Positions 43,066 to 52,283 of a stretch of 64,000 bases of DNA are shown one piece after another (positions within the stretch are counted from its first letter, which is position 1; every line of letters begins with the position of its first letter). Made by a program: the position numbers and the translations under genes. The notes beneath the pieces were generated by a model. That model saw nothing but the letters and a program-made list of their open reading frames with translations. It was not told where the DNA came from and did no database searches. The stretch comes from Frigoribacterium sp. ACAM 257 (GTDB lineage Bacteria; Actinomycetota; Actinomycetes; Actinomycetales; Microbacteriaceae), in assembly GCF_007954365.1 (NCBI RefSeq), contig NZ_VOLO01000004.1:1-64000 (forward strand). Direction: 5' to 3'.

Positions 43066-44379
43066 TCACCGCAGCGTGGCGGGGTGCGCGGCCGCCAGGG
43101 GGACGGATCCGCGCCCGGTCGTCCTGTGGAGGGTCCGCACTCCCCTCGCCTCGAGGAGGCGCTGGTCGCCGAGCCGGGACGCCAGCACCACCTGGGGCCC
43201 GCGTCCCGTGCTCTCGGCCAGGCGCAGCCAGGCGGACGAGAACGCCCCGCCGGGGGCGCAGGAAGCCCGGTGCCCCGGCGCGGGCGACCCGTCGGGGGCG
43301 ACGTCGTCGAGCACGAGCGCGTCCGGCACGGGGACCGGGGCCCGCCGGCTCCTCAGCTCGGCGGCGACCTCGGCGAACCGGCGGCCGGTCGGCTTGAGCA
43401 CCCCGTCGGCCGTGAAGAGCCCCAGGTCGTGCTCGAGGTCGGGGAAGTCGCTCAGCGTGCGCGACACGTCGTGCGAGCACCACCAGGTCACGCCCCAGAC
43501 CCCGGGGACGTCGGCCGCGTGGCGCAGCGTCCCCTCGACGAAGTCGGGGCCGTCGGCCACGGGCACGACGTTGGTCGGCGAGCCCACCTCCTGCAGCCAG
43601 CTCGGCCGGCCGGGGTCGCGGTTCCACGCCGCTGCGAGCTGCAGCAGGTACTCGGCGTGCCGCGCCGAGCCGGGGCCGAGCGCGCCCGCGAGCTGTGCGG
43701 CCCCGTTGAACACCCACGAGTGCGTCACCGTGAGGTCGCCGTGGTCGGCCGCGTGGGCCGGCTCGAAGGGCTGCCGGTCGTCGTACCAGGCGGCGTCGTA
43801 CATCGCGTGGGTGACCGACGGGACCCGACCCGAGGAGGTGCCGCCCGCCTCCTCCAGGCCCTCGCGCGCCGCGCTCGTCATCGTCTCGAGCCAGGCCGAG
43901 GCCCCCGCCGTGTCGACGGGGTGAGGCGTCGGGTGCGGCGGCCCGGCGAACTGGTTGAGCTCGTTGCCGACCGTGACGCCGACGAGGGAGTCCCGGCCTC
44001 CAACCGTGCGCGCCAGGGCCCTGACGTAGTCGGCCGTGGAGGCGACGACGTCGGGATCCGTGAACAGGTTGCGCCGGTGCCAGCTCTCGAGCCACGACGG
44101 CACGAAGTCGAAGCTCGACAGGTGGCCCTGCACCGCGTCGACGCTGGTGTCGAGCCCCGCGGCGGCCGCCAGGTCGACGACCGTCGCCACGTCGTCGAGA
44201 CCGCGGCGCCGGATCAGCGTGCGGTTCGGCTGGACGAGCGGCCACACCGGGAACACGCGGACGTGGTCGACGCCGAGCGACGCGATCTGCTCGAGGTCGC
44301 GGGCGACGGCGTCGACGTCGAAGTCGAGCCACGAGTGGAACCAGCCCTGGGAGGGCGTGTAGTTGACCCCGAACCGCAT
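43066..44379 (-). CDS. GH5-type glycosidase, probable beta-mannosidase (GH5_18-like)
   Basis: 437 residues. It starts MRFGVNYTPSQGWFHSWLDF and shows the clan A pattern: HVRVFPVWPL, VTVGNELNQF with acid/base Glu140, WLQEVGSP with nucleophile Glu264, and WGVTWWCSHDVSR. I associate this combination with GH5 subfamily 18, whose studied members release mannose from Man-beta-1,4-GlcNAc, the core disaccharide left after EndoH-type cleavage and alpha-mannosidase action. That subfamily call is from memory. It has no signal peptide and its ATG shares one base with the stop of the permease gene (TGATG), so it is translated with the importer. Confidence 0.82.
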   Translation of the reverse strand: MRFGVNYTPSQGWFHSWLDFDVDAVARDLEQIASLGVDHVRVFPVWPLVQPNRTLIRRRGLDDVATVVDLAAAAGLDTSVDAVQGHLSSFDFVPSWLESWHRRNLFTDPDVVASTADYVRALARTVGGRDSLVGVTVGNELNQFAGPPHPTPHPVDTAGASAWLETMTSAAREGLEEAGGTSSGRVPSVTHAMYDAAWYDDRQPFEPAHAADHGDLTVTHSWVFNGAAQLAGALGPGSARHAEYLLQLAAAWNRDPGRPSWLQEVGSPTNVVPVADGPDFVEGTLRHAADVPGVWGVTWWCSHDVSRTLSDFPDLEHDLGLFTADGVLKPTGRRFAEVAAELRSRRAPVPVPDALVLDDVAPDGSPAPGHRASCAPGGAFSSAWLRLAESTGRGPQVVLASRLGDQRLLEARGVRTLHRTTGRGSVPLAAAHPATLR

Positions 44380-45326
44380 CAGCCCTTCACGCCTCCCTCT
44401 TCGAGGCCCTTGAAGAAGAACCGCTGCAGCACCGCGAAGACGATCGCGATCGGGATGAAGGCGATCATCGTGCCGGCGGCGATCAGCCGCTGGTCGTTGC
44501 TGAAGGTGCCGGCGAGGTACTGGAGGCCGATCGTGAGGGTGAAGTTGTCGGGCGTCGTCAGCACGATCAGGGGCCAGAGGAAGTCGTCCCACGCGCCGAT
44601 GAACGAGAAGATCGCGACGACCGCGATGGTGCCCCGGACGGCGGGCAGCGCGATCAGGCGGAGGCGCTGCCAGGCGTTCGCGCCGTCCATCACCGCCGCC
44701 TGGTCGATCTCGTCGGGGATCTGCCGGAACGCGTTGAACATCAGCAGCACGTTGAGGGCGGCGATCATGCCCGGCAGCGCGACGCCCACGAGGGTGTCCG
44801 CGAGGCCGAGGTCGCGGATCGTCAGGAACTGCGACACGATCGTCACCTCGCCGGGCAGCACCAGGGTCGCCAGGAACAGCCCGAGCACGATGCCCCTGCC
44901 CTTGAACCGCAGCCGCGCGATCGCGAAGCCGGCCAGCGTCGCGAAGATCACGTTGCCGCCGACGTCGATCGCCGCCACGACCAGCGAGTTGCCGATGTAG
45001 CTGAAGACGGGGATCGCGTCGGCCACCTTCAGGTAGTTCTCGATGGTCGGCTGCGACGGGACGAAGCTCGGCGACCGCGTGTAGATGTCCTCCCCGCTGC
45101 CCTTGAGCGAGGTCGAGAACTGCCAGAGGAACGGGCCGATGCAGATCACCAGCACGAAGAGCAGCAGCACGTAGCGCAGCACCCGCTCGCCGGCCCCCAT
45201 CGAGTCGATGCCGCGGCGGGGACGGCGCCCCCGTGGCTGCCGGGGCGGGACGCCGTCGGGTCCCGGGGCGGCAGCGCCCCGGGCGCCGTCGAGCACGGGC
45301 TCGGGCGTGGTCGTCGTCGTGCTCAT
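44379..45326 (-). CDS. Sugar ABC transporter permease (MalG type), N-glycan locus
   Basis: 315 residues with six membrane segments and the EAA loop IPDEIDQAAVMDGANAWQRLRLIALPA. The first helix is VLRYVLLLFVLVICIGPFLWQFSTSLK. It pairs with the permease encoded just upstream (ATGA overlap at 45323-45326). An N-terminal Pro/Arg-rich cytoplasmic tail of about 45 residues precedes the first helix. No ATPase gene is present in the locus; a shared MsiK-type ATPase encoded elsewhere is the usual solution in actinobacteria. Confidence 0.93.
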   Translation of the reverse strand: MSTTTTTPEPVLDGARGAAAPGPDGVPPRQPRGRRPRRGIDSMGAGERVLRYVLLLFVLVICIGPFLWQFSTSLKGSGEDIYTRSPSFVPSQPTIENYLKVADAIPVFSYIGNSLVVAAIDVGGNVIFATLAGFAIARLRFKGRGIVLGLFLATLVLPGEVTIVSQFLTIRDLGLADTLVGVALPGMIAALNVLLMFNAFRQIPDEIDQAAVMDGANAWQRLRLIALPAVRGTIAVVAIFSFIGAWDDFLWPLIVLTTPDNFTLTIGLQYLAGTFSNDQRLIAAGTMIAFIPIAIVFAVLQRFFFKGLEEGGVKG

Positions 45327-46201
45327 CGGTCTGCCTTGCTGTTGATGCGGGCGAGGGCGATCATCGGCACGAGCGTGACGACGAAGAGCAGCAGGCTGAG
45401 CGCGGAGGCGTAGCCCAGGTTGCCGGTGAAGCCGCGGGCGTACTGCTGGATGAGCATCACGAGCGACTGCACCTGGCCGCCGGGGCCGCCGGTGCCGTTC
45501 GTGAGGATGAACAGCTCGGAGAACACCCGCAGCGCCGAGACGCAGACGAGGATCGCGATCAGGGTCATCGCACCGCGGACGCCGGGCACGGTGACGCTGA
45601 AGAAGCGCCGGATCGCCCCGGCCCCGTCGATCGCGGCGGCCTCGTGGAGTTCTTTGCCGACGTTCCCGAGGGCGGCCAGGTAGATGATCATGTAGTACCC
45701 GAGCCCCTTCCAGACCGTGAGGCTGATGGCGCTGAAGAGCAGCAGCCACCGGTCGGTCAGGAAGGGCAGCGGGCCCTGGATCACCTGCAGGGCCTGCGCC
45801 ATCTCGTTGATGATGCCGCGGTCGTCGAGGATCCAGGTCCAGATGAGGCCGACGACGACCGCCGACGCGATGACCGGGGTGTAGAAGGCGGTGCGGAAGA
45901 ACGCGATGCCCGGCATGTTCTTCTCGACGAGCGTCGCGATGAACAACGGCAGCAGCGTCAGCAACGGCAGGCAGACCGCCATGTAGACGACGCTGTTGAG
46001 CAGCGCCAGCCACACCTGGGGGTCGCCCAGCAGGGTCTCGAAGTTCTGCAGCCCGACGAAGTCGGTCACGCCCCCGAGCGGGCTCGCGTTCGTGAACGAC
46101 AGCCTGACGGTGTTGATCGACGGCCAGAGGCTGAAGACCAGCAGCCACAGCAGTGCCGGCCCGACCAGCAGCCAGGGCGTGAACCAGCGGTTCGCTCTCA
46201 T
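45323..46201 (-). CDS. Sugar ABC transporter permease (MalF type), N-glycan locus
   Basis: 292 residues starting MRANRWFTPWLLVGPALLWLLVFSLWPSINTV. The EAA loop ELHEAAAIDGAGAIRRFFSVTVPG is intact. It forms the membrane channel with the following permease and lies 15 bp after the binding-protein gene. Specificity is inferred only from the surrounding mannosidase genes. Confidence 0.93.
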   Translation of the reverse strand: MRANRWFTPWLLVGPALLWLLVFSLWPSINTVRLSFTNASPLGGVTDFVGLQNFETLLGDPQVWLALLNSVVYMAVCLPLLTLLPLFIATLVEKNMPGIAFFRTAFYTPVIASAVVVGLIWTWILDDRGIINEMAQALQVIQGPLPFLTDRWLLLFSAISLTVWKGLGYYMIIYLAALGNVGKELHEAAAIDGAGAIRRFFSVTVPGVRGAMTLIAILVCVSALRVFSELFILTNGTGGPGGQVQSLVMLIQQYARGFTGNLGYASALSLLLFVVTLVPMIALARINSKADR

Positions 46202-46216
46202 GACGACCTGCTCCGG

Positions 46217-47542
46217 CTAGCCGTTGGCCAGGAGCTGGTTCATCTTCTGCTGGGCGGTGTCGAGCGCCTCCTGGGCCGTGACGTCGCCCTTCATCGCCAG
46301 CGCGATCTGCTGGTCGAGGAACTGCGTCATGGCCGAGTTGGCCTCGACCGGCGAGAGGTTCTCCGCCGTCTTCAGCGACTCGAAGGCGAGCGCCCTGGCC
46401 TTGCCGTCGACGGTGCCGTCGTCCTCGGAGAAGTACGGGTCGGACGCCGAAGCGGTCGTCGACGGGAACACGTTGACGATGTGGCCGAACGCGGCCTGGT
46501 TCTCCTCGTTCGTCATGAAGGCGGCGAACGCGGTGGCCGTCGCGAGCTCCTTGCTCTTCGCCGAGACGCTCAGCCCCTGCACGTAGAGCGGCGGGGTGTC
46601 GAGCGCGGGCGACACGACGACCTCGCCGTCGAGGCTCGGGTTGTTCGTGACGAAGTCGCTCAGCGACGAGGCGCCTCCGGTCGTCCAGGCCACCTTGGCC
46701 TGGGTGAAGAGGGTCGAGTTGCCGAGGTACTCGCTGGTGAGGACCGACGGCGGCAGGTAGCCCTCCTGGTACGCCTCCGCGTAGCGGTCGATCAGGTCGG
46801 CCGAGGCGTCGTCGTCGGCGAAGACGAACTCCGAGCCGTCGTCGCTGACGACCTGGGCGCCGGCCAGGCTGAAGTCGCTGAGGCCGGGCTTGCGGCTCAT
46901 CAGGTAGTCGTCGGGGCAGGCCTCGTGCATCGTGGCCGCCTGGGTGAAGAGCTCGTCGGTGTCGGCGGGCACCGCCGTGGAGTCGAGGCCACAGGCGTCC
47001 ATCCGGGCGGCGTTCCAGTAGTTGACGTCGGTGTTGAGGTACCACGGGTAGCCGTAGACCCCGTCGACGCCGTTGTACTCGTAGGCGTCGAGGGCTCCCG
47101 AGACGTACGTGTCGTCGAGGGCGTCGTCCGCCTGCGAGATGTCGTAGAGGAACCCGCGCTTCGCCAGCGGCAGCGCGATGTCGGGCGGCAGGTTGATCAC
47201 GTCGGGCAGCGTGCCCGAGCTCGCCTGGCTGAGCACCTTCTCCGCGTAGCCGTCGCCCGGCTGGTCGACGAGCTTCACCTCGGTGCCGGGGTTGGCCTCC
47301 TCGAACGCGGCGGCGACGCCGTCGAGGTAGTCCGTGTAGGTCGGGGTCAGCGACCAGGTCTGGACCGTGATGGTGCCGTCGACGGGCCCGTCGACGTCAC
47401 TGCCGGCGCCGCCTCCCGCACCGCCCGAGCAGCCGGAGAGGACGAGCGCGGAGGCCGCGGCGACGGCCGCGACGACGAGGGCGGGCCGCCGGCCGGACAG
47501 GCCGGGGAGGCGGCGGGAAGGGGAGGTGGGGGTGGGCAGCAT
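46217..47542 (-). CDS. Sugar-binding lipoprotein of the N-glycan locus importer
   Basis: 441 residues, family 1 extracellular solute-binding protein. The signal ends at lipobox LVLSGC (Cys about 31) and is followed by a Gly-rich linker and TITVQTWSLTPTYTDYLDGVAAAFEEANPG. ATG 47542 has AAGGAG 10 bp upstream; the frame is open 33 codons farther. It heads the operon binding protein, two permeases, GH5, GH38, GH92. Expected ligand: mannose-containing oligosaccharides released by the secreted endoglycosidase (inference). Confidence 0.93.
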   Translation of the reverse strand: MLPTPTSPSRRLPGLSGRRPALVVAAVAAASALVLSGCSGGAGGGAGSDVDGPVDGTITVQTWSLTPTYTDYLDGVAAAFEEANPGTEVKLVDQPGDGYAEKVLSQASSGTLPDVINLPPDIALPLAKRGFLYDISQADDALDDTYVSGALDAYEYNGVDGVYGYPWYLNTDVNYWNAARMDACGLDSTAVPADTDELFTQAATMHEACPDDYLMSRKPGLSDFSLAGAQVVSDDGSEFVFADDDASADLIDRYAEAYQEGYLPPSVLTSEYLGNSTLFTQAKVAWTTGGASSLSDFVTNNPSLDGEVVVSPALDTPPLYVQGLSVSAKSKELATATAFAAFMTNEENQAAFGHIVNVFPSTTASASDPYFSEDDGTVDGKARALAFESLKTAENLSPVEANSAMTQFLDQQIALAMKGDVTAQEALDTAQQKMNQLLANG

Positions 47543-47639
47543 GACGTCGGACTCCTTCGTTCGCGGTCGTGCGGGGTGAGGCGCTGAAGCGGTACAGGCG
47601 ACGGAGCCCGGTCGAGCTCCGTCGCGGGCCGGTGTCGTC

Positions 47640-47668
47640 ATCGTGAAGCACTAAAGCGCTATAGTCAA
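47640..47668 (-). promoter_or_regulatory. Importer promoter with LacI-type operator
   Basis: On the minus strand TTGACT (47668-47663), 17 bp, CACGAT (47645-47640). ACTAAAGCGCTATAGT at 47650-47665 is a 16-bp palindrome with one mismatched pair. It matches the operator at 36560-36575 and lies between the importer operon and its divergent LacI gene; TATAGT at 47660-47665 may also serve as -10 for lacI. Confidence 0.78.
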
Positions 47669-47715
47669 GCCTCGTCCTCCATGATGAGGCCATGACCGAT
47701 CCCGGAGGACCGCCC

Positions 47716-48783
47716 GTGACCCAGCCCCGGCGAGCCACCATCGGCGACATCGCGGCCAGGGCGGGCGTCTCGATCGGCGCGGTGTCGTTCGCGCTCAACG
47801 ACCGCCCCGGCGTCTCGGCCGAGACGCGGAGCCGCGTCAAGGCGATCGCCGCCGAGCTCGGCTGGCGCCCCCACTCCGCCGCCAGGGCGCTGAGCGGCGC
47901 CCGTGCCGGTGCCGTCGGCTTCGTGCTCAACCGACCTGCGCGGGCACTCGGCACCGAGTCGTTCTTCGGCGACCTGATCTCGGGCATCCAGCTGGGGCTG
48001 ACGAGCGCAGGAGGCGGTGGCCGGGACGGCTCCGCGCCCACGTCGCACGTGGCGCTCAACCTCCTCGTGGCCCGCGACCTCGACGAGGAGGTCGAGGTCT
48101 ACCGCGAGTGGTGGAGCGGACACCGGGTCGACGGCGTCCTCGTGATCGATCCCCGGGAGGACGACCCGCGCCTCCGGCTGCTCGAGGCCATCGGCATGCC
48201 GTTCGTGGTGATCGGGTCGCACCCCTCGACCACGGGAACAGGCCCGTCCGTCTGGATCGACGACGTCGCCGCGGCCGACACCCTCTTCGGCTACCTGCAC
48301 GCGCTCGGGCACCGGCGGTTCGCCCACGTGGCCGGCCGGGCCGAGTTCGAGCACACGGCACTGCGGCAGGCCGCCCTCGCGGAGTTCGCGCGCTCTGCCG
48401 GGCTCGAGACGGCGGAGACGATCACGACCGACTACTCGGCCGCCGCAGCCGCGGACGCGACCCGGCGCCTCCTGTCGCTGCCGGTCCGCCCCAGCGTCAT
48501 CGTCTACGACAACGACGTGCTCGCGGTCTCCGGCCTGGGGGTCGCCGCCGAGATGGGAGTGGACGTGCCCGGCGACCTCTCGGTCGCCTCCTTCGACGAC
48601 TCGGTGATGGCGCAGCTGGTGCGCCCAGCGCTGACGACGCTGACCCGCGACACCGTCGAGCTCGGCGAGCGCGCCACCCGGCTGCTGCTCGACCAGCTCA
48701 CGTCGCCGGAGCGGCTCGCGTCGCGGCCCGGGCCCGCGCTGACGCTGACCGTGCGCGCGTCGACGGCGCCGCCGCGGCGCTGA
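47716..48783 (+). CDS. LacI-family regulator of the N-glycan locus
   Basis: About 355 residues. HTH: ATIGDIAARAGVSIGAVSFALNDRPGVSAETRSRVKAIAAELGWRP at the N-terminus (positions about 8-53; hinge SAARALSG). The periplasmic-binding-like domain includes FGDLISGIQLG, VDGVLVIDP, ALGHRRFAHVAG and VASFDDS. GTG 47716 has GGAGG 7 bp upstream and is preferred; ATG 47692, in frame, has no clear RBS. Divergent from the importer operon and adjacent to the operator, it is the natural regulator of both this operon and the endoglycosidase. Confidence 0.92.
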   Translation: MTQPRRATIGDIAARAGVSIGAVSFALNDRPGVSAETRSRVKAIAAELGWRPHSAARALSGARAGAVGFVLNRPARALGTESFFGDLISGIQLGLTSAGGGGRDGSAPTSHVALNLLVARDLDEEVEVYREWWSGHRVDGVLVIDPREDDPRLRLLEAIGMPFVVIGSHPSTTGTGPSVWIDDVAAADTLFGYLHALGHRRFAHVAGRAEFEHTALRQAALAEFARSAGLETAETITTDYSAAAAADATRRLLSLPVRPSVIVYDNDVLAVSGLGVAAEMGVDVPGDLSVASFDDSVMAQLVRPALTTLTRDTVELGERATRLLLDQLTSPERLASRPGPALTLTVRASTAPPRR

Positions 48784-48839
48784 GCGCGAGGCGCGGCGGC
48801 GCCCGCACCTCGCACCTCGCTCGCGCCGGGCACGCGCGA

Positions 48840-48897
48840 CACCCCCGATCGTGCAGCACACCCTCGGGTTCGGGGGCGTGCTGCACGATCAGGGGTG
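48840..48897. repeat. CACCCC...GGGGTG palindrome between convergent genes
   Basis: CACCCCCGATCGTGCAGCAC pairs with GTGCTGCACGATCAGGGGTG around CACCCTCGGGTTCGGGGG. It fills the gap between the convergent lacI and GH3 genes and could serve both as terminator. Same family as 2788-2845. Confidence 0.75.
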
Positions 48898-48942
48898 CGG
48901 CGCGAGGCGGGGCCCGCCGGGCCGCGCCCGGGAGGGCCGGGC

Positions 48943-51345
48943 TCAGCGCAGCTCGACCTCGACGCCGACCACGCGCGCGTCGTCCAGCGAGACGAGGTGC
49001 ACCGGCCCGGTGATGGCGAGCGCCGCCTCCGTCTCGCGCTCGGCGCACGAGGCGCCGACCCAGAGCTCGACGGCGCCGGGCTCGACCACGCGGCGCATCC
49101 GGCGGTCGCTGAACGCGAGCCGCTGCGTCGGCACGCGGAACGTCACCTGGGCCTCCTGCCCCGGCTCGAGGGCGACCCTGGCGTAGCCGAGCAGCTGCGC
49201 GACGGGCCGGGTGACCGAGGCGACGACGTCGTGCGCGTAGAGCTGCACCACGTCGGTGCCGGCGCGGCCGCCCGTGTTCCGCACCGCCACGGTCGCCGTG
49301 AACGCGCCTCCTGCGGGCACCTCGCCCGAGCCCGCGCCCGCGCCCGCGCCCTCCCCCTCGACGACGAGCCCCGACCGCTCGAACGTCGTGTACGAGAGGC
49401 CGTGGCCGAACGGCAGCACCGGGGTGCTGTCGGCGCTCGTCACGTCGCTCGGGCCGCCGAGCGGCGGGTGCAGGTACGAGAACGGCTGGGCGCCGGCCGA
49501 CCGCGGCAGCGAGACCGGCAGCCGGCCCGACGGCACGACGCTGCCCGAGAGCACGCCGGCGATCGCGGGGCCGCCCTCCTCCCCCGGGAAGAACGCCTGC
49601 ACGACCGCCGCCGGGGCACTCGACCCGGAGACCGCCCAGCCGATCGCGTACGGACGACCCGACAGCACGACCAGCACGACAGGGGTGCCGGAGGCGACGA
49701 CCGCCTCCACGAGGTCGCGTTGCAGGCCCGGCAGCTCGAGGCTCTCGACGTCGTTGCCCTCGCCGACCGTGCCGCGGCCGAAGAGGCCGGCACGGTCGCC
49801 GACGACCACGACTGCGATGTCTGAGCCGGCCGCCTCACGGACCGCCTCGTCGATGCCCGAGCGGTCGTCGCCCTCGACGGCGCCCTCGACCTCGCAGCCG
49901 CGCACGACGACGAGCTCGCTGCCCGGCAGCTCCTCGCGGAGCGCCTCGACGACCGTCGGCACGGCGATGCCCGTCGGCACCCCGGGGTGGTGCGCCAGCA
50001 CGTGGTTGACGAACGAGTAGCAGCCCATCAGCGCCTCGGTGCTGTCGGCGTTCGGCCCGATCAGCGCGACGCGGGCCGGGCCGGCAGCCGCAGCCGCACC
50101 GGCACCGGCACCGGCACCGGCCAGCGGCAGCACCCCGTCGTTCGTCAGCAGCACGACCGACTCGTCGGCCAGGCGACGGGCGACGGCACGGTGAGCCGGG
50201 CTGTCGAGGTCGATCTCGGTCGGCGGCCCGGCGGCCTCCGCGGCGTCGAGGGCGGCCTCGTCGAGCAGGCCGAGCTCCTCCTTCTGCGCGAGCACGCGGG
50301 CGACCGAGAGGTCGACGAGCGTCTCGTCGACGAGCCCGGCCCGCACGCGCTCCGCGAGCGGGGCGAGGTAGGCGTCGCCGGTGGGCAGCTCGACGTCGAT
50401 GCCCGCCTCGAGCGCGAGCGCGGCGGCCTCGCCGCGGTCGGCGGCGACGGCGTGCATCACCTCGAGGAAAGCCACCGCGAAGTAGTCGGACACGACGACG
50501 CCGTCGAAGCCCCACTCGCCGCGCAGCAGGTCGGTCAGGTACTCGGGAGTCGACCCGACGGGCACGCCGTCGACCTCGGCGTACGAGTTCATCACCGATC
50601 GCACCCCGCCGTCGCGCACGGCCATCTCGAACGGCGGCAGCAGCACGTCGGCGAGGTAGCGCGGCCCGACGTTCGCGGGGGCGTGGTTGCGGCCCGCGTC
50701 CGAGAGCGAGTACCCGACGAAATGCTTGAGCGTGGCGTGCACCCCGGCCAACTGCAGGCCGCGCACGTAGGCGGTGCCGATGGTGCCCACGACGTACGGG
50801 TCCTCGGCGATGCACTCGTCGACGCGGCCCCACCGCGGGTCGCGGACCACGTCGAGCACCGGTGCGAGGCCCTGGTGCACGCCCAGCTCGCGCATCGAGC
50901 CGCCGATCAGCGTCGCCATCTGCTCGACGAGGTCCGGATCGAAGGAGGCGCCCCACGCGAGGGGCGTCGGGAACGTCGCGGCCTGCCAGGCGGCCAGGCC
51001 GGTCAGGCACTCCTCGTGCACGATCGCCGGGATGCCGAGACGGGTCTCGGACCGCAGCCGGCGCTGCTCCGCCCACAGCCAGGAGGCGCGCTGCACCGGG
51101 TCGACCGGTCGCGTCCCGTAGACCCGGGTCAGGTGGCCGAGGCCGTGCTGCGTCGCCGCTCCGTAGTCGTCGCTGGGGGTCATCGCGCCCTGCATCGGCG
51201 CCACGGCGCCTCCGCCCTGGTCGACCCACCAGCCGACCAGCTGGGCCAGCTTCTCGTCGAGTGACATGTCGTCGAGGAGGCGGCGGACGCGGTCGCTGAG
51301 GGAGTCGCCGGTCGCGCTCGTCTCGTGCTGCATCTCGATGGTCAT
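48943..51345 (-). CDS. GH3 beta-glycosidase
   Basis: 800 residues. The catalytic barrel has LAPVLDVVRDPRWGRVDECIAEDPYVVG, LKHFVGYS and the nucleophile Asp287 in VVVSDYFAV; the alpha/beta sandwich has VLIGPN-like VALIGPNADS and the fibronectin-like C-terminus has LPFGHGLSYTTF and VQLYAHD. This layout is that of beta-glucosidases/beta-xylosidases; EC-level specificity is open. No signal peptide. ATG 51345 overlaps the permease stop (ATGA). It is the last gene of the second sugar locus and should hydrolyse the imported sugar. (GA)n runs in two places come from simple DNA repeats. Confidence 0.93.
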   Translation of the reverse strand: MTIEMQHETSATGDSLSDRVRRLLDDMSLDEKLAQLVGWWVDQGGGAVAPMQGAMTPSDDYGAATQHGLGHLTRVYGTRPVDPVQRASWLWAEQRRLRSETRLGIPAIVHEECLTGLAAWQAATFPTPLAWGASFDPDLVEQMATLIGGSMRELGVHQGLAPVLDVVRDPRWGRVDECIAEDPYVVGTIGTAYVRGLQLAGVHATLKHFVGYSLSDAGRNHAPANVGPRYLADVLLPPFEMAVRDGGVRSVMNSYAEVDGVPVGSTPEYLTDLLRGEWGFDGVVVSDYFAVAFLEVMHAVAADRGEAAALALEAGIDVELPTGDAYLAPLAERVRAGLVDETLVDLSVARVLAQKEELGLLDEAALDAAEAAGPPTEIDLDSPAHRAVARRLADESVVLLTNDGVLPLAGAGAGAGAAAAAGPARVALIGPNADSTEALMGCYSFVNHVLAHHPGVPTGIAVPTVVEALREELPGSELVVVRGCEVEGAVEGDDRSGIDEAVREAAGSDIAVVVVGDRAGLFGRGTVGEGNDVESLELPGLQRDLVEAVVASGTPVVLVVLSGRPYAIGWAVSGSSAPAAVVQAFFPGEEGGPAIAGVLSGSVVPSGRLPVSLPRSAGAQPFSYLHPPLGGPSDVTSADSTPVLPFGHGLSYTTFERSGLVVEGEGAGAGAGSGEVPAGGAFTATVAVRNTGGRAGTDVVQLYAHDVVASVTRPVAQLLGYARVALEPGQEAQVTFRVPTQRLAFSDRRMRRVVEPGAVELWVGASCAERETEAALAITGPVHLVSLDDARVVGVEVELR

Positions 51346-52283
51346 CCCTTCACCGCCCCCGTCAGGCCGCCGACGATGCGGCGCTCGAACAGGCTGAAGA
51401 AGATCAGCGCGGGCAGCATCGACAGCGCCGTGAAGGCGAGCACCCGTGCCGTGTCGACCGAGTACTGCGACGAGAACGCCTGCACGCCGAGCGGCAGGGT
51501 GAACGTCGACGGGTCGTTGAGGATGAACAGCGGCAGCAGGTACGAGTTCCACGCGCCGATGAAGGCGAGGATGCCCACCGTGATCACGCCGGGCAGCGAC
51601 AGCCGCACCACCATGCGGAAGAAGAAGCCGAGGCGGCTGCAGCCGTCGATGAACGCGGCCTCCTCGATCTCGTCGGGGATCGCGCGGAGGAACGGCACGA
51701 GGATGATGATCGTCGTCGGCAGCGCGAACGCGATCTGCGGCAGGATCACCCCGGCCAGCGAGTTCGTCAGGCCCAGGTCGCGGATCACGAGGTAGAGCGG
51801 CGTGATCGCGACGGTCATCGGGAACATCAGGCCGGCGGCGAACAGCGCGTAGAGCACGCCGCGACCCGCGAACCGGTAGCGCGCCAGCACGTAGCTCGCG
51901 GCGAGGCCGAGGGCGACCGTGCCGATCGTCGTGGCCCCGGCCGAGATGAGCGAGTTACCGACCTGCCGCCAGAAGGTGCCGCCGGTCAGCACGTCGAGGT
52001 AGTTGCCGACCTGCCAGGGGCTCGGGAAACCGGAGGGGTCGGTCGTGATCTGCGCGTTCGTGCGGAAGCCGCCGATCACGATGAAGGCGACGGGCGCGAG
52101 CATCGCGACGATGACGACCGCCGCGACCACGTACGCGACGCCGCGTCCGGGGTCGGCGATGCCGCGCCTCCTGCGGGTCGGCCGGTCGGCCGTCGGCCTG
52201 GGCGGGCGTGCTGACGCGCCCGTGCCTCCGCCGTCCGGGCCCGCAGCGCCGCGGGGGCGGGCGGGCAGGGTGCTCGCGGTCAT
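51342..52283 (-). CDS. Sugar ABC transporter permease (MalG type), GH3 locus
   Basis: 313 residues with an N-terminal cytoplasmic Arg/Pro tail of about 45, then six membrane segments and the EAA loop IPDEIEEAAFIDGCSRLGFFFRMVVRLSLPG. Overlaps both neighbours by 4 bp (51342-51345 and 52280-52283). It works with the permease encoded directly upstream. Confidence 0.93.
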   Translation of the reverse strand: MTASTLPARPRGAAGPDGGGTGASARPPRPTADRPTRRRRGIADPGRGVAYVVAAVVIVAMLAPVAFIVIGGFRTNAQITTDPSGFPSPWQVGNYLDVLTGGTFWRQVGNSLISAGATTIGTVALGLAASYVLARYRFAGRGVLYALFAAGLMFPMTVAITPLYLVIRDLGLTNSLAGVILPQIAFALPTTIIILVPFLRAIPDEIEEAAFIDGCSRLGFFFRMVVRLSLPGVITVGILAFIGAWNSYLLPLFILNDPSTFTLPLGVQAFSSQYSVDTARVLAFTALSMLPALIFFSLFERRIVGGLTGAVKG

